Assembly: GCA_964482495.1 (NCBI GenBank)
Contig: CAYZXS010000006.1
Coordinates: 41,319-105,318, forward strand
Length of the DNA: 64,000 nucleotides
DNA from: J029 sp964482495
Lineage (GTDB): Bacteria; Planctomycetota; UBA1135
Direction of reading: 5' to 3'
In this document: positions 9,610 to 17,253 of the stretch, piece after piece
Position numbering within the stretch: position 1 is the stretch's first letter
Layout of the letters: each line of letters begins with the position of its first letter
Position numbers and translations under genes: made by a program
The notes under the pieces: model-generated
Database searches by the model: none
Seen by the model: only the letters and a program-made list of their open reading frames with translations
Told to the model about the DNA's origin: nothing

Positions 9610-10641
9610 CTACTGAATCGTCAGGGCCGGGCAGTGCGCGGGGGCGTCCCACAGCGCCAACTGCGCGTCGGTCACGCGCACCAGGCACATCTGGAATCCG
9701 CCCATCTCCTGCACGGTCAGGAAGTTGCCCGCGGCGCTCCGGGCCATCTCGATGCCGCGTTCGTCGAGCATCTGGCGCACCCGCCGCAGCACCACGTAGA
9801 GCTCCATCAGCGTGGTCGAGCCGACGCCGTTGAGCAGGAACACCACCTTCTCGCCGGACTGGACGCCTAGGTCGTCGATCAGGTGCGGCAGCATGCGCTC
9901 AGCGGTGTCGTCGGCGCTCACCAGCGGGAAGGTGCCGCCGCCAGCCTCGCCGTGCTGACCCATGCCGACCACCATGGTCCCCGGCTCGATCTCGGCGATC
10001 GGCTCGCCAGTGGCCGGGTGGGTGGCGTCGCTGATCGCCACCGCCAGGGTGGCCATGTTGCGCTCGACCTGCTCGGCGACGGCGTGGACCTCGTCCAGCG
10101 ACTGGCCGGCCTCGGCGGCGGCGCCGGCGGCCTTGATCACCGCCAGGCAGCCGACCAGGCCGCGCCGGTCGCTCGGGTCCTGGCGCGAGGGGGCCGAGAT
10201 GTCCTCGTGGGTCAGGACCATCTTCACGTTCAGGCCTTCCTTCTCGGCCATCTTCATGACCATGTTGGCGGTCATGACGTCGCCCTCGTGGTTGAGCACC
10301 ACGAACAGCACGCCGGCCGGGCGGTCGGCCAGGCGCAGCGCTTCGATGACCCTCGGCGGGCCGGGGGCAGCGAAGATCTCGCCGGGCACGCTGACGTCGA
10401 GCATGCCGGGGCCGACGTAGCCGCTCAGCGCCGGCTCGTGGCCGCTGCCGCCGAGGGTGACCAGCGCCACCTTGTCGGTCGACTTGGGCGCAGCGCGGAC
10501 CACGAGGTTCGAGCCGGCCAAGGCGACGGTGTTCGCGTGGGCCAGGACGAAGCCCTCGAGCAGCTCGTCGACCAGCCGCTCGGGCTGGTTGATGAACTTC
10601 TTCTTCGCCGGTGCCGTGGTGGGGGTGCCGGGCGCGCTCAC
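9610..10641 (-). CDS. dhaK: Dihydroxyacetone kinase subunit DhaK
   Basis: 343 residues, full length for the substrate-binding subunit. All three key residues are present: the capping His in GGSGHEPALSG, the Asp in NHEGDVMTANM, and the His that binds the ketone covalently in GMGQHGEAGGG. It would phosphorylate a short ketose or dihydroxyketone with DhaL. The start is a GTG whose last bases form GTGA with the stop of the VOC gene upstream, so translation is coupled. Its partner LsrF downstream suggests that the phosphorylated product is then cleaved. Confidence 0.9.
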   Translation of the reverse strand: MSAPGTPTTAPAKKKFINQPERLVDELLEGFVLAHANTVALAGSNLVVRAAPKSTDKVALVTLGGSGHEPALSGYVGPGMLDVSVPGEIFAAPGPPRVIEALRLADRPAGVLFVVLNHEGDVMTANMVMKMAEKEGLNVKMVLTHEDISAPSRQDPSDRRGLVGCLAVIKAAGAAAEAGQSLDEVHAVAEQVERNMATLAVAISDATHPATGEPIAEIEPGTMVVGMGQHGEAGGGTFPLVSADDTAERMLPHLIDDLGVQSGEKVVFLLNGVGSTTLMELYVVLRRVRQMLDERGIEMARSAAGNFLTVQEMGGFQMCLVRVTDAQLALWDAPAHCPALTIQ

Positions 10642-10961
10642 GACTTCATCTCCATCAGCTCGATCAGGGCGTCGCCGTCGAGAATGAAGGCCACGCGGAC
10701 GGTGTCGTTGGCGTCGAAGGGCTCGAGCACGACCTCCTTTCCGGCCATCGCCTGCTCGATGCTCGGCACGACGAAGGCGGCGTGGTTCTGAGTCTGGAGC
10801 AGCTCGGGCATCGGGCTGCCTTCCTCGAAGCGGAGGAACTCGACCCGATAGGGGTGAGCCGTCGGGTCGGTCACGTAGAGCTTGGCGCCCTCCATGTAGC
10901 TCTCGCCGTCGCGGGGCGTCTGGGTCGGCACGCCGACGTGGTGGAATTCGAATTCGGTCAT
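10638..10961 (-). CDS. VOC/glyoxalase-superfamily protein
   Basis: 107 residues with the VOC pattern: FHHVGVPT at the start (metal-ligand His), a central YRVEFLRFE strand, HAAFVVPS, and the closing acidic ligand in DALIELMEM. VOC enzymes perform metal-dependent isomerisations, epimerisations and lyase reactions on small oxo compounds. The ATG at 10961 is chosen over an upstream TTG because a GGGAG sequence lies 6 nt before it. First gene of the operon leading into dhaK, with a promoter-like hexamer 68 nt upstream. In this context it may isomerise the phosphorylated substrate, a job done by LsrG in the classical pathway; this is inference. Confidence 0.75.
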   Translation of the reverse strand: MTEFEFHHVGVPTQTPRDGESYMEGAKLYVTDPTAHPYRVEFLRFEEGSPMPELLQTQNHAAFVVPSIEQAMAGKEVVLEPFDANDTVRVAFILDGDALIELMEMKS

Positions 10962-11029
10962 GGGGAACTCCCGGATCAAGGGGGGCTGACGGCTACGCGA
11001 CCGTCCGGATTTGGGGCGGAAACGCGCCT

Positions 11030-11035
11030 ATTTTA
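11030..11035 (-). promoter_or_regulatory. Candidate -10 hexamer TAAAAT for the dhaKL-lsrF operon
   Basis: Minus-strand TAAAAT preceded by GC, 68 nt upstream of the VOC gene start. It is one of the few AT-rich spots in this intergenic region. No clear -35 box. Confidence 0.4.
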
Positions 11036-11097
11036 GCGAGCTCTTCGGAGGGATCCGGTTGCCCTTTCCTCTTCTCTTCCGCGGAGACTGGACCAAG

Positions 11098-11124
11098 AAA
11101 CCGCCGCGCGGCGCGCGGCGGTTT
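11098..11124 (-). terminator. Hairpin after the DUF1566 gene
   Basis: Near-perfect palindrome: 13-nt arms (AAACCGCCGCGCG and its complement) around one unpaired central base. It lies 33 nt past the stop of the minus-strand gene ending at 11157, and the arm ends in a short T run on that strand. Fits an intrinsic terminator. Confidence 0.65.
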
Positions 11125-11156
11125 GGAGGGATTCGGTCGGGACGAGCCCAGCCGGG

Positions 11157-12689
11157 CTAGAGTTCGGTGGCCACCGTGTGCGACTTCAGCGATTCCGCAC
11201 CGCCGGAGCCGCGCTGGACCACCGCCTGCAGGAAGACGTCGACCGGCGGCAGGGTGGAGGAGAGGTTCGGCGCGGTGGTCTGCAGCACCGCTTGGCCGAT
11301 GGCGTTCGCGACGGCGGAGCCGGCGACCTGGATCGGCCCCAGCAGGTCGAGCTGAAGGCCGCCGAGCTGCGGGATCGACGGACCGCTGCCGAGGGCGTTG
11401 GTGCAGTAGCCGAAGTAGACGGTCTCGCCGGCGGCGGCGCCGTCCACCGTCAGGGTGGCGGCCTGGCCGCGCTGCAAGGGCTCGGGGCTGACGGCCAAGG
11501 CCAGGCGCACGCCAGAGTCGCGCACCGCACGGGCGTAGTTGTAGATCCGCACCTGGTCGTTCTGCGGGCCCCAGCCGCTGGACCAGTTGGCCGGATTGCC
11601 GCTCTTCGGGTCGCTGCGCTGGGCGCCGGCGCCGTGGACGTTGATCAGGTTTCCGCTGGTGCCCACGCCGTAGCCCTGGCCGAAGCAGAGGTAGACCGCG
11701 TGGCTGCCGGGGCCGAGGGTCAGCGGCGCCTCGAGCAGGGTGGTGCCGGTCCAGTACCAGCTCTCGACCTCGGTGACGTCGAAGATCGGGTCGATGGCGC
11801 AGTCGACGATGCCGCTGCCCACGGCGTCCGGTGCGCGGCGGTAGTCGACGATCGACTGCAGCTCCTTTGAGTTGGGCAGGCGCCAGTCGTCGCGGCCGGC
11901 CAGGCTCAGGTCCTCGGCCCAGGCCAGCGCGTCCTCCCAGATCAGGTCGGCGCCGCTGTCGTCCTGGCTCCACATCAGGCCGGTCGAGAGATCGGTGATC
12001 GTGCCGTCGCCGTTGTCGTGGAACTGGTTGACGCCGTAGTCGGGGTTGCCGCGCACGTAGCGCACGAAGGCGGTGAAGGCGCCGCCAGGGCCGGTGTAGC
12101 GCGGGTAGCCCTTGATCCGGCCGTCGCCGAAGTTGACGCCGAAGACCGCTTCGTCGCCCTGGAAGATGCGGCCGACGTACTCGGTGCTCGACCAGTACTG
12201 GGTGTCGATGGTGCGCTCGCCGAGCCCCGGGTCGCCCCAGCGGAAGTCGAAGACGCTGGTGTCGAGGTAGGGCGTCAGCGTCATGCTGGAGCCGCGGTGG
12301 TCGATCAGGGAGTAGAGCTCCTTGACCGAGGGCAGCCGCCAGTCCGCGTGGCCGGCGAGGGTGAAGCTGGAGGCCCCAGCCAGCGCCGCGTCGTAGGTCT
12401 GCTTGTTGTAGAGCGCCGGGCTCTGCTGCCACATCAGGCCGGTGACCTCGTCGGTGACGGTGCCGTCGCCGTGGTCGGTGTAGCGGAAGGCCTCGCCGTC
12501 GTACTGGGCGTCCTGGCCGTGGTAGGGCTGGCCAGCCGCCGGCGCGGTGATGACGTCGTCGTCGTCGTAGCAGAGGGTCTGGCCGGTGTCGACGACCGGG
12601 TAGGGCAGGTCCTGGGCCGGCAGGGCGGCGGCCAGGGCCAGGGCGGCGAAGGGGAGCAGGGTGGTGCGGGGCGCGGTCAGCATCGTCAT
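11157..12689 (-). CDS. Secreted protein with two DUF1566 (Lcl C-terminal) domains
   Basis: 510 residues starting at an ATG that gives a signal peptide ending LPAQ. Two copies of the DUF1566 lectin-like fold follow: the first with YTDHGDGTVTDEVTGLMWQ and DWRLPSVKELYSL, the second with HDNGDGTITDLSTGLMWSQ and DWRLPNSKELQSI. The last 100 or so residues (RGQAATLTVDGAAAGETVYF, then GPIQVAGSAVANAIGQAV) belong to the C-terminal domain type shared with other secreted proteins here. DUF1566 proteins are surface-exposed and of unclear function, possibly carbohydrate binding. The longer reading from 12725 adds residues ahead of the signal peptide and is unlikely. Confidence 0.8.
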   Translation of the reverse strand: MTMLTAPRTTLLPFAALALAAALPAQDLPYPVVDTGQTLCYDDDDVITAPAAGQPYHGQDAQYDGEAFRYTDHGDGTVTDEVTGLMWQQSPALYNKQTYDAALAGASSFTLAGHADWRLPSVKELYSLIDHRGSSMTLTPYLDTSVFDFRWGDPGLGERTIDTQYWSSTEYVGRIFQGDEAVFGVNFGDGRIKGYPRYTGPGGAFTAFVRYVRGNPDYGVNQFHDNGDGTITDLSTGLMWSQDDSGADLIWEDALAWAEDLSLAGRDDWRLPNSKELQSIVDYRRAPDAVGSGIVDCAIDPIFDVTEVESWYWTGTTLLEAPLTLGPGSHAVYLCFGQGYGVGTSGNLINVHGAGAQRSDPKSGNPANWSSGWGPQNDQVRIYNYARAVRDSGVRLALAVSPEPLQRGQAATLTVDGAAAGETVYFGYCTNALGSGPSIPQLGGLQLDLLGPIQVAGSAVANAIGQAVLQTTAPNLSSTLPPVDVFLQAVVQRGSGGAESLKSHTVATEL

Positions 12690-12827
12690 TCCGGTTGGAG
12701 GGAGGTGATGCGCGATGGAACCCACTGGGGCCGGAGGGTTGGCCCGTTCTTGCGCTGGAATGCCCGTCGGGGCGAGAAATGCCCGAGAACCGGAGCGCGG
12801 CGCCGGGGTTGCCCGGCCGCCTCCGCC

Positions 12828-15365
12828 CTAGAGGCGGGTGAAGAGCGTCGCCGCGGCGTGGGTCAACCGGTAGGGCGGGCCGATGAGGGCCTGCCAATAG
12901 AGGCCCTGACCGATCAGGGCGGCGTGGCCGGGGACGTGGAAGGTGGCGCTGGCCTTCCCGTCGGCGTCGAAGCGCCCCGAGCGGAGCAAGATCGTGGATC
13001 GGGGATCCAGCCGGAGCAGGCCGTACGGGGGGACCCGCTGGTGGATCTCGGAGGTCGCCGCGCCCAGGCGCCAGCTGCCTTCCGGCGGGCCGTGGAGGTC
13101 GATCACCAGCGGCTGGCCCACCCGCGGTACCGACCGGACGCTGACTTGCCGGCTCAGATTGGTCAGGATCTGGTCGAAGCTCTCGCTGCCGCAATAGAGG
13201 TCGATGTCGCCGTCCCGGTCGAAGTCCTCGGCCGCGAGGGAGTGGAGCTTTTGCGGCCACCACCAGCCGGTCGCCCCGTCCGGGTCGAGGGAGGCGAATT
13301 GGCCGAGGCCGTCGTTCCACAGCCAGCCGAGGTCGCGGTAGCCGGCGAAGGCGAGGTCGAGGTCCCCATCCTGGTCGCCGTCTCGGAGCAGGATGGTGTG
13401 AGCAGAGGGATGGCTGGGCGGGAAGACTGAGGCGCCCGCGTCGCTGAAGCGGCCGCTGCCGTCGTTGAGGGCGAGGCGGAAGCGACTCATGGAGAGGAGC
13501 AGGACGTCGATGTCGCCGTCCCCGTCCACGTCGCCGGCCTCGACCGCATCGGAGGAGGCACCTGGTGGCGGGAGGTGAGTGCCGCTCACGTCCAGGAAGA
13601 CACCGGTGCCTTGATTGAAGAGCAGCTGATCCCCCCCGAGTCCGGAGAGGAAAGCGTCGAGGTCTCCGTCGCCGTCGAAGTCGGCCAGGGCGACTTCCTC
13701 GACCGGACGCAGCCCGGCGGGCAGGTGGGTGGCGCTGAAGTCCTGGAAGCCCGCGGTGCCGTCGTTCAAGAGCAGGCGGGCGCCCGCGGAGTGGCCGATG
13801 AGCGCGTCGGGATCCCCGTCACCGTCCACGTCGCCGAGGTCGACCACGCCCTCATCTTGGTCCGGGGGCAACTTGGCTGCGGTCACGTCCAGGAAGACGG
13901 CCCCGCCATCGTTGAGCCAGAGCAGGTCGCTTCCTGCCTTGGTCAGGAAGACGTCCTGGTGGCCGTCCGCGTCGAGATCCGCGAGGCCGATGTCCCGAGG
14001 GCGGACGTCGGTGAGCGGGAGGGCGCCATCGTCGTGCTCGCGGAAAGTGCCGCGACCGTCGTTGCGGTAGAGCCGGAGCTCGTTCTCCCTGAAGTCCGGT
14101 TCCGTGCCGAGGATGGCGTCCGGGGCGCCGTCTCCGTCCAGGTCCCCGGCCGCCAAGACCACGGTCCGCGACATCGCCTGGGGCAGCTGCATGGAGGTGA
14201 CGTCCACGAGGCGGCCGGAGCCGTCATTCAGCACCATCCGGCTCAGGGCGGCGCGCAACCGCTCGTGGATTCCCGTCGAGAGAAGATCGGGATCCCGGTC
14301 GCCGTCGAGGTCGCCGGCCGCGAGCGCCGAGGTCGGTTCCGGACCGGTCGACAGGGAGAGGCCGGTGGCGTCGCGGAAGTGGCCGGTCCCGTCGTTGAGA
14401 AAGAGCCGGTCCTGGGAGGATCCCGTCCACCCGTTCAAGCCCACGTAGAGGTCCATCGCCCCGTCCTGGTCGAAGTCCGCCCAGGCGGCGCCGGAGGCAT
14501 AACCGCCGAAGGAGGGGAGCTGGTCGGCCGTGACGTCCGTGAAGGTGCCCGAGCCGTCGTTCTGGAGCAGGGCGTGGTCGTCCACCCCGCCGAGGAAGGC
14601 GTCCAGATCGCCGTCCCGGTCCATGTCCTCCATCCGGACCACGGTCTTCCGCGCGAGGGTGGGGGTCCCGGCGGTGGCGTCGGTGAAGTGGCCGGCTCCA
14701 TTGTTCCGGTAGAGCCGGCACCGTCCCGCGCAGGCGAGGAACAGGTCGAGGTCGCCGTCCCCGTCGACGTCCTGCGCCGCGACGTCGTCGGTGTAGGTCA
14801 AGTGGGGAGGGAGACGGGAGGGCGCTCCGGCGGAGAAGCGGCCGCTGCCGTCGTTGAACCACAGCCGGTCGGGCGCGCCCCATTCGCCCAGGAAGAGGTC
14901 CGGATCCCCATCGGAGTCGAAGTCGCCCACCGCGGTGCAGTTCGTCTGGAGCAGCCCGGATGGCATCCCGAAGCCGGCGCTCACGAAGGTGCCGTCCCCC
15001 TGGTTCAGCAGGAGGTCGAGCTGCAGATTGCCCCAGCCGTCGACGAGGAGATCCGGGTCGGCGTCTCCGTCAAAGTCGGCGACCGCCAGGACGGGGCCAA
15101 AGCCGAAGAACCCGGCGATCCGGGAACGGGTCTCCTCCCGGAATATCCCGGCCTCGTCCTGGACCAGGATCGCCAGCGGGGCGCTGACCGCGTCCAGGTC
15201 GCCGTCCCCGTCTAGGTCGACGAGGTGGATCCGGTCTGTCCCGAGGAAGCCGTGGACCGTCCGGTACAGCTCCTCGAAGCGGGGCGCCTGGCCAGCGGCT
15301 GGGGCGGACAGGACGGGGAGGAGCAGGAAGAGAGAGGCCAGCCGGCGGGGGGAGGAGAGGGCCAT
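12828..15365 (-). CDS. Secreted FG-GAP/VCBS-repeat protein
   Basis: 845 residues from an ATG at 15365, with a signal peptide ending PAAGQ. The body consists of some 14 repeats with the calcium-binding pattern DxDGDGDxD (for example DLDGDGDLDAVSAPL, DFDSDGDPDLFLG, DVDGDGDPDALIG), as in integrin-like beta-propellers; the number suggests two propellers. The tail from about residue 740 (SVPRVGQPLVIDLHGP, then FHVPGHAALIGQGLYWQ) resembles the shared C-terminal domain of other exported proteins here. Likely cell-surface or extracellular; ligand unknown. The gene is divergent from the BNR-repeat gene at 15528. Confidence 0.85.
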   Translation of the reverse strand: MALSSPRRLASLFLLLPVLSAPAAGQAPRFEELYRTVHGFLGTDRIHLVDLDGDGDLDAVSAPLAILVQDEAGIFREETRSRIAGFFGFGPVLAVADFDGDADPDLLVDGWGNLQLDLLLNQGDGTFVSAGFGMPSGLLQTNCTAVGDFDSDGDPDLFLGEWGAPDRLWFNDGSGRFSAGAPSRLPPHLTYTDDVAAQDVDGDGDLDLFLACAGRCRLYRNNGAGHFTDATAGTPTLARKTVVRMEDMDRDGDLDAFLGGVDDHALLQNDGSGTFTDVTADQLPSFGGYASGAAWADFDQDGAMDLYVGLNGWTGSSQDRLFLNDGTGHFRDATGLSLSTGPEPTSALAAGDLDGDRDPDLLSTGIHERLRAALSRMVLNDGSGRLVDVTSMQLPQAMSRTVVLAAGDLDGDGAPDAILGTEPDFRENELRLYRNDGRGTFREHDDGALPLTDVRPRDIGLADLDADGHQDVFLTKAGSDLLWLNDGGAVFLDVTAAKLPPDQDEGVVDLGDVDGDGDPDALIGHSAGARLLLNDGTAGFQDFSATHLPAGLRPVEEVALADFDGDGDLDAFLSGLGGDQLLFNQGTGVFLDVSGTHLPPPGASSDAVEAGDVDGDGDIDVLLLSMSRFRLALNDGSGRFSDAGASVFPPSHPSAHTILLRDGDQDGDLDLAFAGYRDLGWLWNDGLGQFASLDPDGATGWWWPQKLHSLAAEDFDRDGDIDLYCGSESFDQILTNLSRQVSVRSVPRVGQPLVIDLHGPPEGSWRLGAATSEIHQRVPPYGLLRLDPRSTILLRSGRFDADGKASATFHVPGHAALIGQGLYWQALIGPPYRLTHAAATLFTRL

Positions 15366-15527
15366 GGCAGGGGGGCGCGGGAAATGGGTACCCGGATCTT
15401 GCAAGCACCGTGCCGCTCTCTCGGAGGCGTCACCGGTCTTCATTCGTGCGGATTCGAACGTCCCGGGCGGGGTGGTCGATCCCATGGCAAACTAGAGGGA
15501 TGGGAGAACGCCGCTCCCACCCCGACC

Positions 15528-17228
15528 ATGAAGCATCCCCTCTGCACCTTGGCCGCGGCGGCCGTCGTGGCCGCCCCGCTCACCGCTCAGCAGTCCCGCC
15601 TGCCCGAGATGGTCTCGCCCGGCCTCCAGGGCCTGCCCGACGGCGTCGCCATCGCCTCGGAGAACGGCGACACCTCGGCCCTGCTCTACCGCGACACCGG
15701 CGATCAGTCGATCCAGGTCCGGGTGGCGGACGGGCGCGGGCTGAGCTGGACCTTGCCGCGGCGGCTCGACGACGACCTGAGCGGCGCCCTCAAGCAGAGC
15801 CACCGCCACTCCTTGGTGGTCGACGGCGACCGCGTCTACGCCGCCTGGCGGGACCAGCGCAACGGCCTGCTCGATGACCTCTACTTCACCGCATCCCTCG
15901 ACGGCGGCGCCACCTGGAGCGCGGCCAACCTGCGCCTGGAAGACGGCGCCCTGCCCGGCGCCGACGACGTCAAGGACTACCGCATCGCCGCGAGCGGCGA
16001 CGACGTCGCGGCCCTGATCTCGGTCGGCACGATCAACGAGAGCCTGTACTTGACCTGGTCCAACGACGGCGGCGCCAGCTGGAGCCCGGCGGTCGCCGTA
16101 ACGGCCCACAACGGCCTGGCCGACGTCGACAACATCGCGCTGGCCTGCAGCGGCGACGTCGCCTACGCCGTCTGGCGCGACAACTTCCTCAACGGCGCTG
16201 ACGACACCGTCTGGCTGTCGGCCTTCGACCTGCAGACCGGGGCCTTCGTGCGCCAGGACGTCGACGTCAGCCCGAACCTGATCCTCGCCGGCGGCGACGC
16301 CGACGACGGCGTCGGCGTGGCGGTGGACCAGAACCACCTGGCCGTGATCTACCACGCGGACGGCCTCGGCAGCACCGCCGAGCAGCTGCGGGTGAACCTG
16401 TCGAGCGACCTCGGCGCGACCTGGTTCGGCGACCACCAGGTCGGCCAGTACGACAACGCCCTGCTCGGCCACGACGCCGACAGCGGCGCCGTGCTGGTCG
16501 AGGACGGCCACGTCGCCGTGGCCTGGGCCGATGACCGCAGCGGCGCCAACCAGGTCTACGCGACCGTGGCCGACTTCGCGTCAGGCGTCTTCGCGGCCGA
16601 CCGGCACTGCTCCCTGAGCGCCGCCAGCGCCAGCGAGCCGCGGCTGGCGGGGGAGTTCGGCGGCGAGCCGCTGGCCCTCTCCTGGTCGCAGTTCCCGGGC
16701 GAGACCGTGCACGCCAGCTACTACCGCAACGGCGTCTGGTCGAACGCCTTCGTGGTCTCGGCCAACACCGGCGACACCGACGGCCAGGGCTTCGCCTGGA
16801 ACGACCGCTACGACAACTGCCTGGCGGTCTGGATGGCCGACGACATCGGCAGCAACCAGGTCTACGCCGGCGGCTTCCGGCCGGCCCAGGTCGACCCGGG
16901 CGTGCTCGCCGGCGGCCTGCCGGCGACCCTCGTCGTTCACGGCTTCGGCGGCGGCCAGTACTTCCAGGTGGTGGCCTCCGGCAGCCCCGGCAGCCTGTTG
17001 ATCCCCGACGGCCGCGACCTCGGCCTGACCGCCGACAACATCCTGCTCACCAGCAAGGACCTGGCGCAACTCAGCGGCCAACTCGCCGCCGACGGCACCG
17101 GCGCCACCGCGAGCGTGACCGTGCCGCCGAGCTTGACCGGCATGACCCTCTATTTCGTCGCCGGCGGCTTCGACCCCGTCGCCGGCATCACCGACCTGAG
17201 CGACGCCCGGCCGGCGACGGTGCTCTAA
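15528..17228 (+). CDS. Secreted BNR/Asp-box repeat protein (sialidase-like propeller)
   Basis: 566 residues beginning at ATG 15528, which gives a signal peptide ending PLTAQ. Asp-box repeats are clear (SLDGGATWS, SNDGGASWS, SSDLGATW), as in sialidases and related six-bladed propellers, but the arginine triad and Tyr/Glu pair of real sialidases were not identified, so enzyme activity is not claimed. The last 110 residues after VLAGGLPATLVVHGF look like the shared C-terminal domain. Divergently transcribed from the FG-GAP gene; converges on the S9 peptidase at 17254. Confidence 0.75.
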   Translation: MKHPLCTLAAAAVVAAPLTAQQSRLPEMVSPGLQGLPDGVAIASENGDTSALLYRDTGDQSIQVRVADGRGLSWTLPRRLDDDLSGALKQSHRHSLVVDGDRVYAAWRDQRNGLLDDLYFTASLDGGATWSAANLRLEDGALPGADDVKDYRIAASGDDVAALISVGTINESLYLTWSNDGGASWSPAVAVTAHNGLADVDNIALACSGDVAYAVWRDNFLNGADDTVWLSAFDLQTGAFVRQDVDVSPNLILAGGDADDGVGVAVDQNHLAVIYHADGLGSTAEQLRVNLSSDLGATWFGDHQVGQYDNALLGHDADSGAVLVEDGHVAVAWADDRSGANQVYATVADFASGVFAADRHCSLSAASASEPRLAGEFGGEPLALSWSQFPGETVHASYYRNGVWSNAFVVSANTGDTDGQGFAWNDRYDNCLAVWMADDIGSNQVYAGGFRPAQVDPGVLAGGLPATLVVHGFGGGQYFQVVASGSPGSLLIPDGRDLGLTADNILLTSKDLAQLSGQLAADGTGATASVTVPPSLTGMTLYFVAGGFDPVAGITDLSDARPATVL

Positions 17229-17253
17229 CCGTCGCCACCCTCGACTCCGCCGC

